41,700 nucleotides of DNA from [Candidatus Thermochlorobacteriaceae] bacterium GBChlB (GTDB lineage: Bacteria; Bacteroidota; Chlorobiia; Chlorobiales; Thermochlorobacteraceae), in the NCBI GenBank assembly GCA_000724175.1, contig JPGV01000002.1, positions 1 to 41,700 of the forward strand, read 5' to 3'. Shown piece by piece: positions 9,401 to 16,758 of this stretch. The first letter of the stretch is position 1, and every line of letters begins with the position of its first letter. A program made the translations under genes and the position numbers. The notes beneath the pieces were generated by a model. That model made no database searches. It had not been told where the DNA came from and worked only from the letters and a program-made list of their open reading frames with translations.

Positions 9401-9579
9401 AGATTCTCGTCAGCCGCGATTTTCACTGTTGGGAGATGAGCTTTTCGTGGGTGCCAACGGGCGTGTTTTCAAGCGTGTTTTTTCAAATCAATGTCAAAGC
9501 ACCACAACTGCGCGACATTCGCATCGAGCGCCGCGACAATCCCGTCAACATCTTCCAGCCGCAGCAACAGCAATTCTAA
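6472..9579 (+). CDS. lptD: LptD-like outer-membrane LPS assembly protein
   Basis: The protein has 1035 residues and a TTG start. The first 20 residues form a signal peptide ending in the lipobox LAAC (Cys20). A disordered linker (to about 170) follows. An OstA/LptA-like domain starts near 183 (YTAKDSVVYDLSTKTIKLYG) and continues through repeated strands. A very large region rich in alternating strands, ending in Phe, is typical of an outer-membrane beta-barrel. Cys303 and Cys314 (CNHPNPHYYFYC) lie just before the barrel. By family it should insert lipopolysaccharide into the outer leaflet. A lipidated N-terminus is unusual for LptD. The extreme 3' end (9540-9579) is repeated after a small inserted module (10301-10338). 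No lpt partner adjoins it. The family call is strong; LPS as cargo is inferred. Confidence 0.85.
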   Translation: MRQSFQHLICVLFACSLAACATSNLSTEKTPPSVDSLNTVTQKSTALNDSLHPMAHDTLQAVPIQAMPNQMDAKTDSLPKTLDTTLKVGQPLPKLLTQVVSKERPKPVPKLSAAQRRRLDALKRQSLTTTLMPRFNAIPDSVLFALRPLDIGDDRFTRQLLDSLFYEKLKAEASEQLDTVVIYTAKDSVVYDLSTKTIKLYGEARTTYQDFKLIAPEIELESERTTLYARSRYDADGNPIESPKFEDRQGVYDAETMTYNFKTRRGKIKYVETTLDGGIYRGATIKRQETGILNVQDAFYTTCNHPNPHYYFYCREMKLIPGDRVIARPVVLYIEDVPVFALPFAFFPTRTGRASGIIVPRYGRDNFKGWNLAQGGYYFAINDYVDARIVGDIGFRGSWRLGGALRYNKRYDFNGGIQAEFERLLFNESTDPDFSRSDRWNVALLHAQEFDPTMSLTASLNFVGGNQFSLQTFNPQNVLSQQATSNASFKKTFAEGQRSIDIGYTRTQDLRVTNIAQTVTLGLFQTRFSPFRGRKSAGTGFLEQLTIDPTFNANGSYSFTDTTQTSSATSNIGLSLTLTQALSSSFQFTASNNFRANVQYQNSPRFSGTSRQPNDERFGAQLDYPTTLQLGITRIGLNVSASLNTSTFLVDRTITRFFDPTTRRDSTVLTRGVTGFTTYSAVLGVSTRLFGTAFTPFLEDFIGLKALRHTVSPNISVSFNPDFTRPEFGNFATYRDSVGRVQTYNRFEQSLFNSVPGAGQAINISLSNIFEAKVKILDTTKAADDPQRTEKNIQLFTLDARTGYNFAATQFNLSDLSLAIATTTLAPTVGLNGTATFSFYSFDSSGARINRYLWDDGRGFLRLTQASVQFQTGFSGQRQANPERQTFGDSTQTAQAAVGNVLPTDLGGNRLGQNIDYDIPWQFSLSGNITANLDNSVQSPQVDATFQSSFNFSPTPNWKVQLSTGYSVRQRQFTAPQILVSRDFHCWEMSFSWVPTGVFSSVFFQINVKAPQLRDIRIERRDNPVNIFQPQQQQF

Positions 9580-9602
9580 CGATGTAATTTAGCTGCATGG
9601 CG
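9540..9602 (+). repeat. lptD tail repeat, proximal copy
   Basis: This is the proximal member of a diverged direct repeat whose other copy is 10301-10362. The first 21 bases (9540-9560) are identical in both. Both then contain CAATTCTAACG and a related trailer (gatgtaatttagctgcatggcg here). The repeat covers the final codons of lptD, encoding NIFQP and a Gln-rich end, plus the 3' flank. The pair brackets the toxin-antitoxin-like module. Confidence 0.85.
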
Positions 9603-9660
9603 TTGAAAATTTTGTGGTTGGGTTTATTACATTTGAGTTCACTTAAAAGGCACAAACCAA

Positions 9661-9890
9661 TGATTAGCATCTCATTTGAAAATAAAGAAGCCGTTATACG
9701 GTTTCCTGAAACGCTCGTCTCCAAAGACTATGTTCAAGACTTCATCGATTATTTGCGCGTTGAGGAAACTGCTCAAAAAAGCAAGCTGACGGAAGAACAG
9801 CTTTGGGAGATGACCGAACATATCCAAAACGCATGGTGGGAGAAGAACAAACAAAAATTCATTGATAAAATTGAAGCCCGTCGTCCTTGA
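9661..9890 (+). CDS. Putative antitoxin partner of a PIN-domain toxin
   Basis: The protein has about 76 residues from the ATG at 9661. A more upstream start at 9597 is open but would begin inside the lptD tail repeat. An N-terminal beta segment (ISISFENKEAVIRFPE) and a helical C-terminus rich in charged and Trp residues (EEQLWEMTEHIQNAWWEKN) fit a small type II antitoxin: DNA-binding or dimerising start, toxin-binding helices. The strongest support is context. Its 3' end overlaps the PIN-domain gene by 29 bp, and the pair is a self-contained module between two copies of the lptD tail. I cannot name the antitoxin family. It may be an orphan now, because the toxin frame is broken. Confidence 0.6.
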
Positions 9891-10300
9891 CACCAATATG
9901 CTTTTTTCTTGCCTGCTGAGGAAAAACTCCCTTGTGCGGCAAAAACTGTTCTCACAAAAAGAGGTTAGGTTGTATGCGTGCAAGTTCTCCGTCATTGAAC
10001 TTTTCAAGCATAAAGAAAAAATTATGAAAAGTTCTGAGCTACAGGAGGAAGAAGTGTTGGAAGTTTATTACAAAGTGTTGAAACAAAGTGTTGAAAAAAG
10101 TGAGCGTTTATGATGAAGAACTTATTTCAGCGCCGAACATAGAAACGGCGATAGATTTATGCAAGCAGATTGATGAAAAAGATATGATTTTTGTGACAGC
10201 GACATTGGAATTACAAGGAGAATTATGGACAGGCGACGTCAAGTTGAAAGAAGGGTTGAAGGAGAAAGGATTTGCGAAGTTTTATACGCCAACACAATAG
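9862..10300 (+). pseudogene. PIN-domain (VapC-like) toxin, frameshifted
   Basis: Two overlapping frames together read as one PIN domain of about 140 residues. The first (9862-10113, TTG start) carries VVLDTNMLFSCLL with the first catalytic Asp and FSVIELFKHKEK with the Glu. The second (from about 10088) carries DEKDMIFVTATLEL and LWTGDVKLKEGL with the later acidic residues. PIN toxins are Mg-dependent RNases that cleave tRNA, rRNA or mRNA. A perfect 13-bp tandem duplication at 10070-10095 shifts the frame. Deleting one copy gives YYKVLKKVSVYDEEL and a continuous protein. As it stands, the product would lack the last acidic residues and should be inactive. Confidence 0.75.
10070..10095 (+). 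repeat. 13-bp tandem duplication in the PIN gene
   Basis: ACAAAGTGTTGAA occurs twice in perfect tandem (10070-10082 and 10083-10095). Thirteen is not a multiple of three, so this alone accounts for the frameshift in the toxin gene. Confidence 0.9.
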
Positions 10301-10362
10301 TCCCGTCAACATCTTCCAGCCACAGCCGCAATTCTAACGGCGGTATTTAGCCGCGCACGGCG
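10301..10362 (+). repeat. lptD tail repeat, displaced distal copy
   Basis: This is the second copy of the lptD 3' end. It is identical to 9540-9560 over its first 21 bases, then has CACAGCCG, CAATTCTAAC and a GC-richer trailer (ggtatttagccgcgcacggcg). It would encode NIFQPQPQF and a stop if still joined to lptD. It begins one base after the PIN stop at 10300 and now lies in no gene. The GC-richer character suggests it is the original lptD terminus and that the proximal copy arrived with the inserted module; that direction is inference. Confidence 0.8.
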
Positions 10363-10402
10363 CGGTTTGGATGTTTGAAAATGCCGTCCATCAAAATAAA
10401 AA

Positions 10403-10423
10403 GGGCGAGAACAACGCTCGCCC
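10403..10423 (-). terminator. Rho-independent terminator of crtP
   Basis: GGGCGAG (10403-10409) pairs perfectly with CTCGCCC (10417-10423) around a 7-base loop. Read on the minus strand, the stem is followed by TTTTTATTTT. It lies just downstream of the crtP stop, between convergent transcription units. Confidence 0.85.
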
Positions 10424-10446
10424 CGAACGCCCTGTAAAATCGCGCC

Positions 10447-11862
10447 TCAAGCGGGAACGCCATGCGTTTTGAGAAGTTCCGCCGCTGCTTTATTGCCGGT
10501 TGAGACCGCACCTTCCATCGAGTCATAAAAACGATTTTTCGTATAGCCGCCTGCCATAAAAAGATTTCTGACCGGTGTCTTTTGCGTCGGACGCTTTTGC
10601 TCTAAGCCCGGATACGGCGCATAGACGGACTGCGGCACGCGCACAATCGTGTGCTTCAAAATCTTGGCGTCTTTCGCCGTTTCAGGGAAGAGGTCTTTGA
10701 TGCTCGAGTCGACCTTTGCGATGAGTTCCGCATCGCTGAGCTTGATGAGGTCTTTTGCAGGCGCGACGCCGACTTCAAAGCGCGTTTTGCCCTTATGCGA
10801 CAGCCCTTGCATTGTGGCATATTCAGGCGTGGTTTGCGCGACATCGGCGTAGAAGGGAATGACGCCATCGGGCGAAAAGAGAATGTTATCGATGTCGGTG
10901 ATTTGTCGGTCATACCAAACCTGAATCGTAACGACTGGCACGCCTTCAAACGCGCAGATGTTCGAGAAGAACGGGTGAGAGGCTTTCAAATGATCGGGCA
11001 TGACGGTTTTGAGATTATGCACGGGCAACGCGGTGAGGTAATAGTCCGCCGTCAGCGTTTCGCCGTTTGCCATTTTGACGCCCGTAATTTTCTCGCCATC
11101 GTAAATGAGTTCAACGGCGCGGCTGTTGGTATAGAGTTTCACGCCTTTCTTTTGGAGGTAATCGCAGAGCGGTCCGGTCAAATACTCTTGCGGCGAGCCT
11201 TTGAGGAAGCCCATTTTTGAGGCGTCGGGACGGCGGAGAAATTCGCCCGTAACTGCCAAGACGATGTTCGCCGAAAGAATATCGGGCGGCAGGAATTTCA
11301 ATGCCAGCGCCATCGGCAGAAACATTTTTTTAATCATGCGTTGCGAAAGTCCGCGTTGTTCGTGCCACTCGCGGTAGGTGAGGTGATCTTGCGCCTCGTT
11401 GTATTTATCGCCGCCGAAGAGAATCGGGCCTAAGACTTTGGCAAAGGTGAGCATTTCGGGAATAGAAAAATATCCGTTGCGAAAGAGCGCGGGCGTCAGG
11501 TGAAGTGGCGAGGGCAAGTTCCACGTTTTGAACTTAAACTTGACGCCTTGCGAGAGCCGGTAGTTGAGTTCGTGCGTTTTCCAGAGAATCGCGTCGTAAG
11601 TGCCGAGTTCTTTCATCAGGTCGTAGATTTCTTTGTAGGCGCCGAAAAAGCAGTGCAGTCCGGTCTCGACCCAGTCGCCGTCTTTATCTTTCCAAGCGGA
11701 GACTTTGCCGCCGAAGATGTCGCGCTTCTCGACGAGTTGAACCGAAAAGCCTTTATCGACCAAGCGTTTTGCGGCAGTCAAGCCGGCAAGTCCGCCGCCG
11801 AGAATCAATACACTGTTGCCGCCCGTGGTCGTTTGGGGAGCTGCTGTCATCATGTCGTTCAT
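10447..11862 (-). CDS. crtP: Phytoene desaturase, plant/cyanobacterial (CrtP) type
   Basis: The protein has 471 residues. An N-terminal FAD-binding Rossmann motif (SVLILGGGLAGLTAAKRLVDKG, about 17-38) is followed by a conserved dinucleotide-binding stretch with GGKVSAWKDKDGDWVETGLHCFFGAY. The substrate region resembles plant-type phytoene desaturases (EAQDHLTYREWHEQRG, FLKGSPQEYLTGPL). The C-terminal FAD motif is NLFMAGGYTKNRFYDSMEGAVSTGNKAA. The enzyme introduces double bonds into phytoene at the membrane in carotenoid synthesis. Green sulfur bacteria use this CrtP/CrtQ/CrtH route rather than CrtI, which fits the organism call. CrtQ (zeta-carotene desaturase) is the main alternative; the AWKDKDGDW segment favours CrtP. 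It is divergent from the YIP1 gene with an 81-bp spacer. Confidence 0.8.
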   Translation of the reverse strand: MNDMMTAAPQTTTGGNSVLILGGGLAGLTAAKRLVDKGFSVQLVEKRDIFGGKVSAWKDKDGDWVETGLHCFFGAYKEIYDLMKELGTYDAILWKTHELNYRLSQGVKFKFKTWNLPSPLHLTPALFRNGYFSIPEMLTFAKVLGPILFGGDKYNEAQDHLTYREWHEQRGLSQRMIKKMFLPMALALKFLPPDILSANIVLAVTGEFLRRPDASKMGFLKGSPQEYLTGPLCDYLQKKGVKLYTNSRAVELIYDGEKITGVKMANGETLTADYYLTALPVHNLKTVMPDHLKASHPFFSNICAFEGVPVVTIQVWYDRQITDIDNILFSPDGVIPFYADVAQTTPEYATMQGLSHKGKTRFEVGVAPAKDLIKLSDAELIAKVDSSIKDLFPETAKDAKILKHTIVRVPQSVYAPYPGLEQKRPTQKTPVRNLFMAGGYTKNRFYDSMEGAVSTGNKAAAELLKTHGVPA

Positions 11863-11943
11863 GGAAAATTCCTTTCTATTGGTTTTGTTTGTTAAACCAA
11901 GTAACCGAAAAGTCCGTTAGGACGTTTTGTTCAAAAAAATACA

Positions 11944-12507
11944 ATGGTTGCCAAAAAGTTTTTTCAGCGTTTGAAAGGAATTCTCTTCTCGCCAAAGTCG
12001 GAGTGGACCGTGATTGCTGACGAGCCGATTTACGATGTGCAAGATGTAATGCGCGATTATGCGTTCCCGATTCTCGTCTCGTCGGTGTTGGTGGCGCTGG
12101 TCGGCGTGGGCATTACGCTCAAAGCGGTGTGGGCAAGTATGGCAGCGTTTGCCGTGTGGCTTGTCGCGCTCTCGCTGACAACCAACGTCGTGAACGGCGT
12201 CGCCCTGCGATTTGAGGCGACGGCGGACAGACTCCAATCAACGAAACTCGTCGTTTATGGGTCGACGCCAATGTGGATAGCGTGGGCAATCTCGACGTGG
12301 CTGCCGGCGACGGTAGGGTGGGCAATGAACATCGTCGGCGTCGGGTATGGAATTGCGTTATGTGTCTTAGGCTTGTCGTCGGTAATGAAGCCGTCGCCGC
12401 ATAAACAAGTCGGGTATGCGGTGGTCGTGAGCATATCGATGGTGGTGATTCACGGCGTTGGGGCGCTCTTGCGGTCGGGCGCAGAAAAACTCTTTCTCTC
12501 GCGTTAA
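11944..12507 (+). CDS. YIP1-family integral membrane protein
   Basis: The protein has 187 residues. A soluble amphipathic start (KKFFQRLKGILFSPKSEWTVIADEP) is followed by about five hydrophobic segments (around 42-60, 64-82, 105-125, 128-145 and 156-175). The opening pattern, a short helix then W-x-x-I-x-x-E-P and the first membrane span, is characteristic of bacterial YIP1 domain proteins (PF04893). Their biochemical role in bacteria is poorly defined. It is divergent from crtP and is followed 23 bp after its stop by the TPR gene on the same strand, so it may share a transcript with TPR-zapE-degP. The family is well supported; the function is unknown. Confidence 0.8.
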   Translation: MVAKKFFQRLKGILFSPKSEWTVIADEPIYDVQDVMRDYAFPILVSSVLVALVGVGITLKAVWASMAAFAVWLVALSLTTNVVNGVALRFEATADRLQSTKLVVYGSTPMWIAWAISTWLPATVGWAMNIVGVGYGIALCVLGLSSVMKPSPHKQVGYAVVVSISMVVIHGVGALLRSGAEKLFLSR

Positions 12508-12530
12508 CTTCACACGCTTAACTTGTGAGT

Positions 12531-13820
12531 ATGAAAAAAATCGTCGTCTGCGTCATCGGTCTCGCGTTGGCAAGTTCAGTTCAAGCGCAGTCGCCGCAAG
12601 CGTTGTTTGAGAAAGGCGAAGCGCACCTTGAAAACGGAGAATATCCCGCCGCGATGCTCGCTTTTACGAAAGTGTTGCAACAAGATTCCCTCAAGTTTTG
12701 GAGAGCGTATCTCAAACGCGGCTATGCGCGGCAACTGTTTCAGGATACAAGCGGCGCCTTGAACGATTACAGCGCAGCGATTCGCATAAAGCCCGACAGC
12801 GTCGATGGGTATTTCTACCGAGCCCTGCTGCGTCGCAGTCTAAGGGAATACGCCCGCGCAGGTGCCGACCTCTCTGCTGCAATTTTCATCAACCCGAAGA
12901 ATCCTGTGTTCTACTACTATCGTGGTCTTTGTAACGCCGCGCTGAAAGAACTCGATGAAGCAGTGTTGGATTTCAACAACGCGCTCAAGCTCGACGCAAC
13001 ATTTGCCGACGCGCTTTCTTATCGTGCGGCGTGCTATGCCGAACTCCAACGAGATACGCTCGCCTTGACCGATTACACGGCGGCGATTGCACTGCGACCG
13101 AGTGCGCAAGATTATTTCCAGCGCGGCAAGTTGCGCCGAAAACTACGCAAGTCGCTCGAAGCCCTAATTGATTTTGACAACGCCGTCAAGCTCGACCCAA
13201 AATTCGCCGAAGCCTACTTTGCACGCGGCATGGCGAAGATGGAAAACGGCATGCGCTCGCAGGCATTTGGAGATTTTGTTCAAGCGCGGGCGCTGGGCTA
13301 CGAACCCGCCGAAAAACTGTTGAGCCAATACAACAAAGCCGAAGAGGTCAGGGGCGACGACTCGCTGCGAATCTATGGCACGAAGGAAATCGTCGTCGAA
13401 GCCGATTCGCCGGAGTTTGAAAAAGTGATGAGAGAAACAAAAATTATTTCAGCACGAGGCATTAGCGTTGCCGAATTTGCGTCGTCGAATTTGAATGTCG
13501 GCTTCGGTCCTGTCGTCGCGCCCAATGCCAGCGTGGTGATGACAAATTACGATTGCAACATGAACCTACTGCAAATGCGGCGCGCAAGCCAAGTGCCGAT
13601 TCAGTGCATTGCGCAGCTCTTGCGCGATGAAGCCGCCCGAACTAACGACCAAACCATCAAAGACGCTGCGTATCAACTCACCAACATCGTGCGCGAAATC
13701 GATATTTGGAGCAGCCAAGACGCTTTCCGCGTCCGAGACCTCTTGCTCAACGCGCGACAGATTTTGAAGAACCTCAATGCGTATCTCGCTCAAAAAACCA
13801 GAGAAAAACAAAACGAATGA
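12531..13820 (+). CDS. Secreted tetratricopeptide-repeat protein
   Basis: The protein has 429 residues from the ATG at 12531. A GTG two codons upstream is possible. The signal peptide (residues 1 to about 20, ending SVQAQ) places it in the periplasm or envelope. From about 22 to 265 there are seven or so TPR units of 34 residues with the usual W/LG-Y-A-P pattern, for example AMLAFTKVLQQDS, ALNDYSAAIRIKPDS, AVLDFNNALKLDAT and ALIDFDNAVKLDPKF. The C-terminal 150 residues are non-TPR, contain two Cys (NYDCNM and QCIAQ) and have no recognised domain. TPRs are protein-interaction scaffolds. Its stop overlaps the zapE start in an ATGA, indicating translational coupling. Partners are unknown. Confidence 0.88.
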   Translation: MKKIVVCVIGLALASSVQAQSPQALFEKGEAHLENGEYPAAMLAFTKVLQQDSLKFWRAYLKRGYARQLFQDTSGALNDYSAAIRIKPDSVDGYFYRALLRRSLREYARAGADLSAAIFINPKNPVFYYYRGLCNAALKELDEAVLDFNNALKLDATFADALSYRAACYAELQRDTLALTDYTAAIALRPSAQDYFQRGKLRRKLRKSLEALIDFDNAVKLDPKFAEAYFARGMAKMENGMRSQAFGDFVQARALGYEPAEKLLSQYNKAEEVRGDDSLRIYGTKEIVVEADSPEFEKVMRETKIISARGISVAEFASSNLNVGFGPVVAPNASVVMTNYDCNMNLLQMRRASQVPIQCIAQLLRDEAARTNDQTIKDAAYQLTNIVREIDIWSSQDAFRVRDLLLNARQILKNLNAYLAQKTREKQNE

Positions 13821-14878
13821 GCGCACGACTCGACGACGGCAGCCGAACCGTCTTAGACTTTTCCGACATCAAAACGGAGATTGATTTCAACTATGTCAAA
13901 ACGCGGCTGACGCCGCCGCCGCGCTTTGTATCGGCGACGCTGGATAACTACACGCCCGATGAACAGTTCGCATCGCAACAAGCGGCGAAAGCCTATCTCA
14001 AAGAGTTTGTCGGCAGGTTCAACAAGCAATCGGCAAGCCCACTTGGGACGCTGTTTAGGTTCGTTGGCACTGGTGCAGCGAAAGGAATTTACCTCGATGG
14101 CGGCTTCGGCGTGGGCAAAACGCATTTGCTCGCGGCAAGCTATCATGCGTTTCAATCGAGCGCGAAAATTTACCTTTCGTTCACCGAGCTGATGTATCTC
14201 ATCGGATTGCTCGGCTTGGAACGCTGCGCAGGCGAGATGAGCAGAAACAAACTAATATGTATTGATGAGTTCGAGCTCGACGACCCGGGCAACACCACGA
14301 TGTCGCTCGGATTTTTGCAGCGCGTCTTTGCGGCGCATGTGCGCGTGATTGCAACCTCGAACACCCCACCTGCGAAACTCGGCGAAGGGCGGTTCGCCGC
14401 GCAAAATTTTCAGCGCGAAATTGCTGCACTCTCGGAAGACTTTCACGTGCTGCGCATCGACGGCAACGACTACCGCGAAAAACACATCAAAGAAATCCAA
14501 ACGACATCTTCTACTTGGAATTTTGCCAACGTGTATGAAAAATTTTTGGATTACCAACCGAAGGGAAGTGGCAAGAAAGTGTACTTTTCAGAGTCGGAAC
14601 TCTTGGCGTGGTTGAAAAAACTGCATCCGATGCACTATCTTGACATCGCTGAAAAATTAGACGCCATTTTCATCGACGGCTTAGGACAACTTGCTGACCA
14701 ATTCGACGCCCTGCGCTTTGTGTATTTCATCGACAAACTCTACGACGATAAAGTTGTAATTTTCGCGTCCTCAAAGGTGAAATTAGAGTCGCTGTTTCCC
14801 GATGAGTTTTACAAATCGGCATACTCGAAAAAATACTTGCGCTGTCTGTCGCGCCTGAAAGAAATTTGCGGCGCATAG
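13817..14878 (+). CDS. zapE: ZapE/AFG1-family ATPase
   Basis: The protein has 353 residues. The ATG at 13817 is chosen over longer upstream starts because it overlaps the TPR stop as ATGA and gives the family N-terminus. The P-loop is GGFGVGKT (95-102, Lys101). Walker B is LICIDEFELDDPG, followed by the family's VIATSNTPPAKL sensor region. The KYLRCLSRLKEI-type end lies near 340-351. AFG1/ZapE proteins are AAA+-like ATPases; E. coli ZapE acts at the division ring, and the mitochondrial homologue helps protein turnover. Part of the C-terminal half is more divergent than in proteobacterial members. Coupling to a secreted TPR protein and a DegP-like protease suggests envelope quality control, which is inference. 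Confidence 0.88.
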   Translation: MSARLDDGSRTVLDFSDIKTEIDFNYVKTRLTPPPRFVSATLDNYTPDEQFASQQAAKAYLKEFVGRFNKQSASPLGTLFRFVGTGAAKGIYLDGGFGVGKTHLLAASYHAFQSSAKIYLSFTELMYLIGLLGLERCAGEMSRNKLICIDEFELDDPGNTTMSLGFLQRVFAAHVRVIATSNTPPAKLGEGRFAAQNFQREIAALSEDFHVLRIDGNDYREKHIKEIQTTSSTWNFANVYEKFLDYQPKGSGKKVYFSESELLAWLKKLHPMHYLDIAEKLDAIFIDGLGQLADQFDALRFVYFIDKLYDDKVVIFASSKVKLESLFPDEFYKSAYSKKYLRCLSRLKEICGA

Positions 14879-14945
14879 CTTACCAACAACCGTTTCAATG
14901 CTGTGCCGTAAATCGCTGCTAAAAATTAACCGCGAAAAAGTAAAA

Positions 14946-16160
14946 ATGAAAACGATAAACAGCCTGAAACCCCTTGTCGTTATTAGCCTTTTGAATCTTC
15001 TGGTCGGATGTGTTCCCGTGAAAACGGAGCCGGAGCGCACCGAAAAATCGCCCGTTGAAACGGCGCCGGGGCGTCGGAGCGGGTCGTTTGCCGAACCGCA
15101 GTCGCTCTACGCGCAAAGCAAGTCGGACGAGATTTCAAACTCGCGCCGCAACGCAATTACACAAACGGTGGCGTCGGCAAGCCCGGGCGTGGTTGGCATC
15201 AATGTTACCGAAGTGCGAGAATACCGTGTGCAAGACCCGTTTGGCATGCTCTTCGAAGACGACCCGTTTTTTGCTCCCTTTATGCGCCGTCGCGGACAGA
15301 CTTACAAGCAAGAGGTCAAAGGTCTCGGCTCTGGATTTTTTATCTCATCTGATGGCTATGTCGTCACGAATTCGCACGTGGCTGGCAATGCAACGAAAAT
15401 CGTTGTTACCACCACCGACGGCAAACAGCACGATGCAAAACTTGTCGGCGCTGACGACCTGACCGATGTCGCCCTGCTTAAAGTCGAGGGCAATAATTAT
15501 CCCGCGTTAAAATTGGGCAACTCCGATGATGTCATTGTCGGCGAATGGTCGATTGCTATTGGCAACCCGTTTGGACTCTTTGAAATCAACGATAAGCCGA
15601 CGGTAACGGTCGGCGTTATCAGTTCAGTTGGTCTCAACTTTCCTGACGTGCAGAACCGCTCGTATCGAGATATGATTCAAACCGATGCCTCCATCAACAG
15701 TGGGAACTCTGGCGGCCCGCTGCTCAATGCCAATGCAGAAGTGATTGGCGTGAACACGTTTATTTATACGGGCGGCGGTGCAGGCTCGATTGGCATTGGC
15801 TTTGCGATTCCAATCAACCGCGTGAAAAAAATCGTCGAGGAGTTGAAGAAGTTTGGAAAAATCGACCGCTCGTTCCGCACAGGAATTTCGGTGCAGCCTC
15901 TTAATGCTGGACTGGCACGATACTTTGGAATGGACGAAACACAAGGCGGCGCGGTCATTTCCAACGTGGAAAAAAATTCGGCCGGCGATAAAGCTGGCTT
16001 AAAGGTCAGCGACATCATCGTCGAAGCCAACGGCGTCAAAATCAAATCCGACCAAGATTTAATTACCGTCGCGCGCGAACTCCGTGCGGGCGACCTCCTG
16101 AAACTCAAAATTTTCAGGGATAAAAAATACCTTGATGTTTCCGTTAGGCTGGAGAAATAA
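14946..16160 (+). CDS. DegP/HtrA-family serine protease, lipoprotein form
   Basis: The protein has 404 residues from the ATG at 14946, which places a lipobox (LLVGC) at the end of the signal peptide. The product is probably a lipid-anchored envelope protease. The trypsin-like domain (about 60-290) has all three catalytic residues: His in VVTNSHVAGNA, Asp in DDLTDVALLKVE and Ser in SINSGNSGGPL. A single PDZ domain follows (about 310-400, with AGDKAGLKVSDIIVEANGVKI). One PDZ rather than two is DegS-like, but the context does not show a sigma-E-type role. The enzyme should degrade or refold damaged envelope proteins. A spacer of 67 bp separates it from zapE. It converges on pth with 15 bp between stops. 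Confidence 0.92.
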   Translation: MKTINSLKPLVVISLLNLLVGCVPVKTEPERTEKSPVETAPGRRSGSFAEPQSLYAQSKSDEISNSRRNAITQTVASASPGVVGINVTEVREYRVQDPFGMLFEDDPFFAPFMRRRGQTYKQEVKGLGSGFFISSDGYVVTNSHVAGNATKIVVTTTDGKQHDAKLVGADDLTDVALLKVEGNNYPALKLGNSDDVIVGEWSIAIGNPFGLFEINDKPTVTVGVISSVGLNFPDVQNRSYRDMIQTDASINSGNSGGPLLNANAEVIGVNTFIYTGGGAGSIGIGFAIPINRVKKIVEELKKFGKIDRSFRTGISVQPLNAGLARYFGMDETQGGAVISNVEKNSAGDKAGLKVSDIIVEANGVKIKSDQDLITVARELRAGDLLKLKIFRDKKYLDVSVRLEK

Positions 16161-16175
16161 TCTGCGGCGCGCGGC

Positions 16176-16757
16176 TCAACTTTTCAGCGTCGGTTCTTTG
16201 CGATTGAAGCGCGTCATAGTTATCGGTAGCCCGTGTTCTATAAACGACAAGCAGGCGTCGCGGCAATGCTCAATCGTGTTGAGAACAATGGGCTGTTCGT
16301 CGGGCGAAAATTTTGACAGAACGAAATTTGCCGCATCGCCTTTGTAAGCCGGCGAGCCGATGCCGAAGCGCAGTCGCGCAAAATCGTCCCGTCCCAATGT
16401 ATAGATAATGTGCTTCAAGCCATTTTGCCCGCCGTCCGAACCACTGGGGCGCAAGCGCGCCGCACCAAGCGGAAGATTTAAATCATCGCAGATCACCAAG
16501 AGGTGAGCAAGGCTGATTTTATAGAACTGCATGGCGTCGCGCACTGCGTCGCCAGAGAGGTTCATATATGTCGTCGGTTTTTGCAAGATTACATCGACGC
16601 CGTTGAACGATGCCTTTGCAATCCAATATGCGCCTTTGCCTGCTTTAAACTCCGCGTTCAATTTGGCGGCGACAGCATCGACGACCTCGAAGCCAATGTT
16701 GTGCCGCGTGCCGTTGTAACGCGATTCAGGGTTTCCCAATCCAACAATCAATTTCAT
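16176..16757 (-). CDS. pth: Peptidyl-tRNA hydrolase
   Basis: The protein has 193 residues from the ATG at 16757; the longer open frame upstream is within the preceding gene. Pth releases tRNA from peptidyl-tRNA dropped by stalled ribosomes, in the cytoplasm. The family start KLIVGLGNPESRY carries the conserved Asn, and NGTRHNIGFEVVD carries the catalytic His. KPTTYMNLSGDAV, ICDDLNLPLG (active-site Asp) and GSDGGQNGLKHI are intact, and the length is normal. Its start is one base after the stop of the haem/PHM-like gene, so it is the last gene of that three-gene operon. Confidence 0.97.
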   Translation of the reverse strand: MKLIVGLGNPESRYNGTRHNIGFEVVDAVAAKLNAEFKAGKGAYWIAKASFNGVDVILQKPTTYMNLSGDAVRDAMQFYKISLAHLLVICDDLNLPLGAARLRPSGSDGGQNGLKHIIYTLGRDDFARLRFGIGSPAYKGDAANFVLSKFSPDEQPIVLNTIEHCRDACLSFIEHGLPITMTRFNRKEPTLKS

Positions 16758-16758
16758 G

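Noticed and set aside
9597-9660. Upstream start of the antitoxin at 9597
   Set aside because: The extra residues overlap the lptD tail repeat and look non-conserved, and the ATG at 9661 starts a compact domain.
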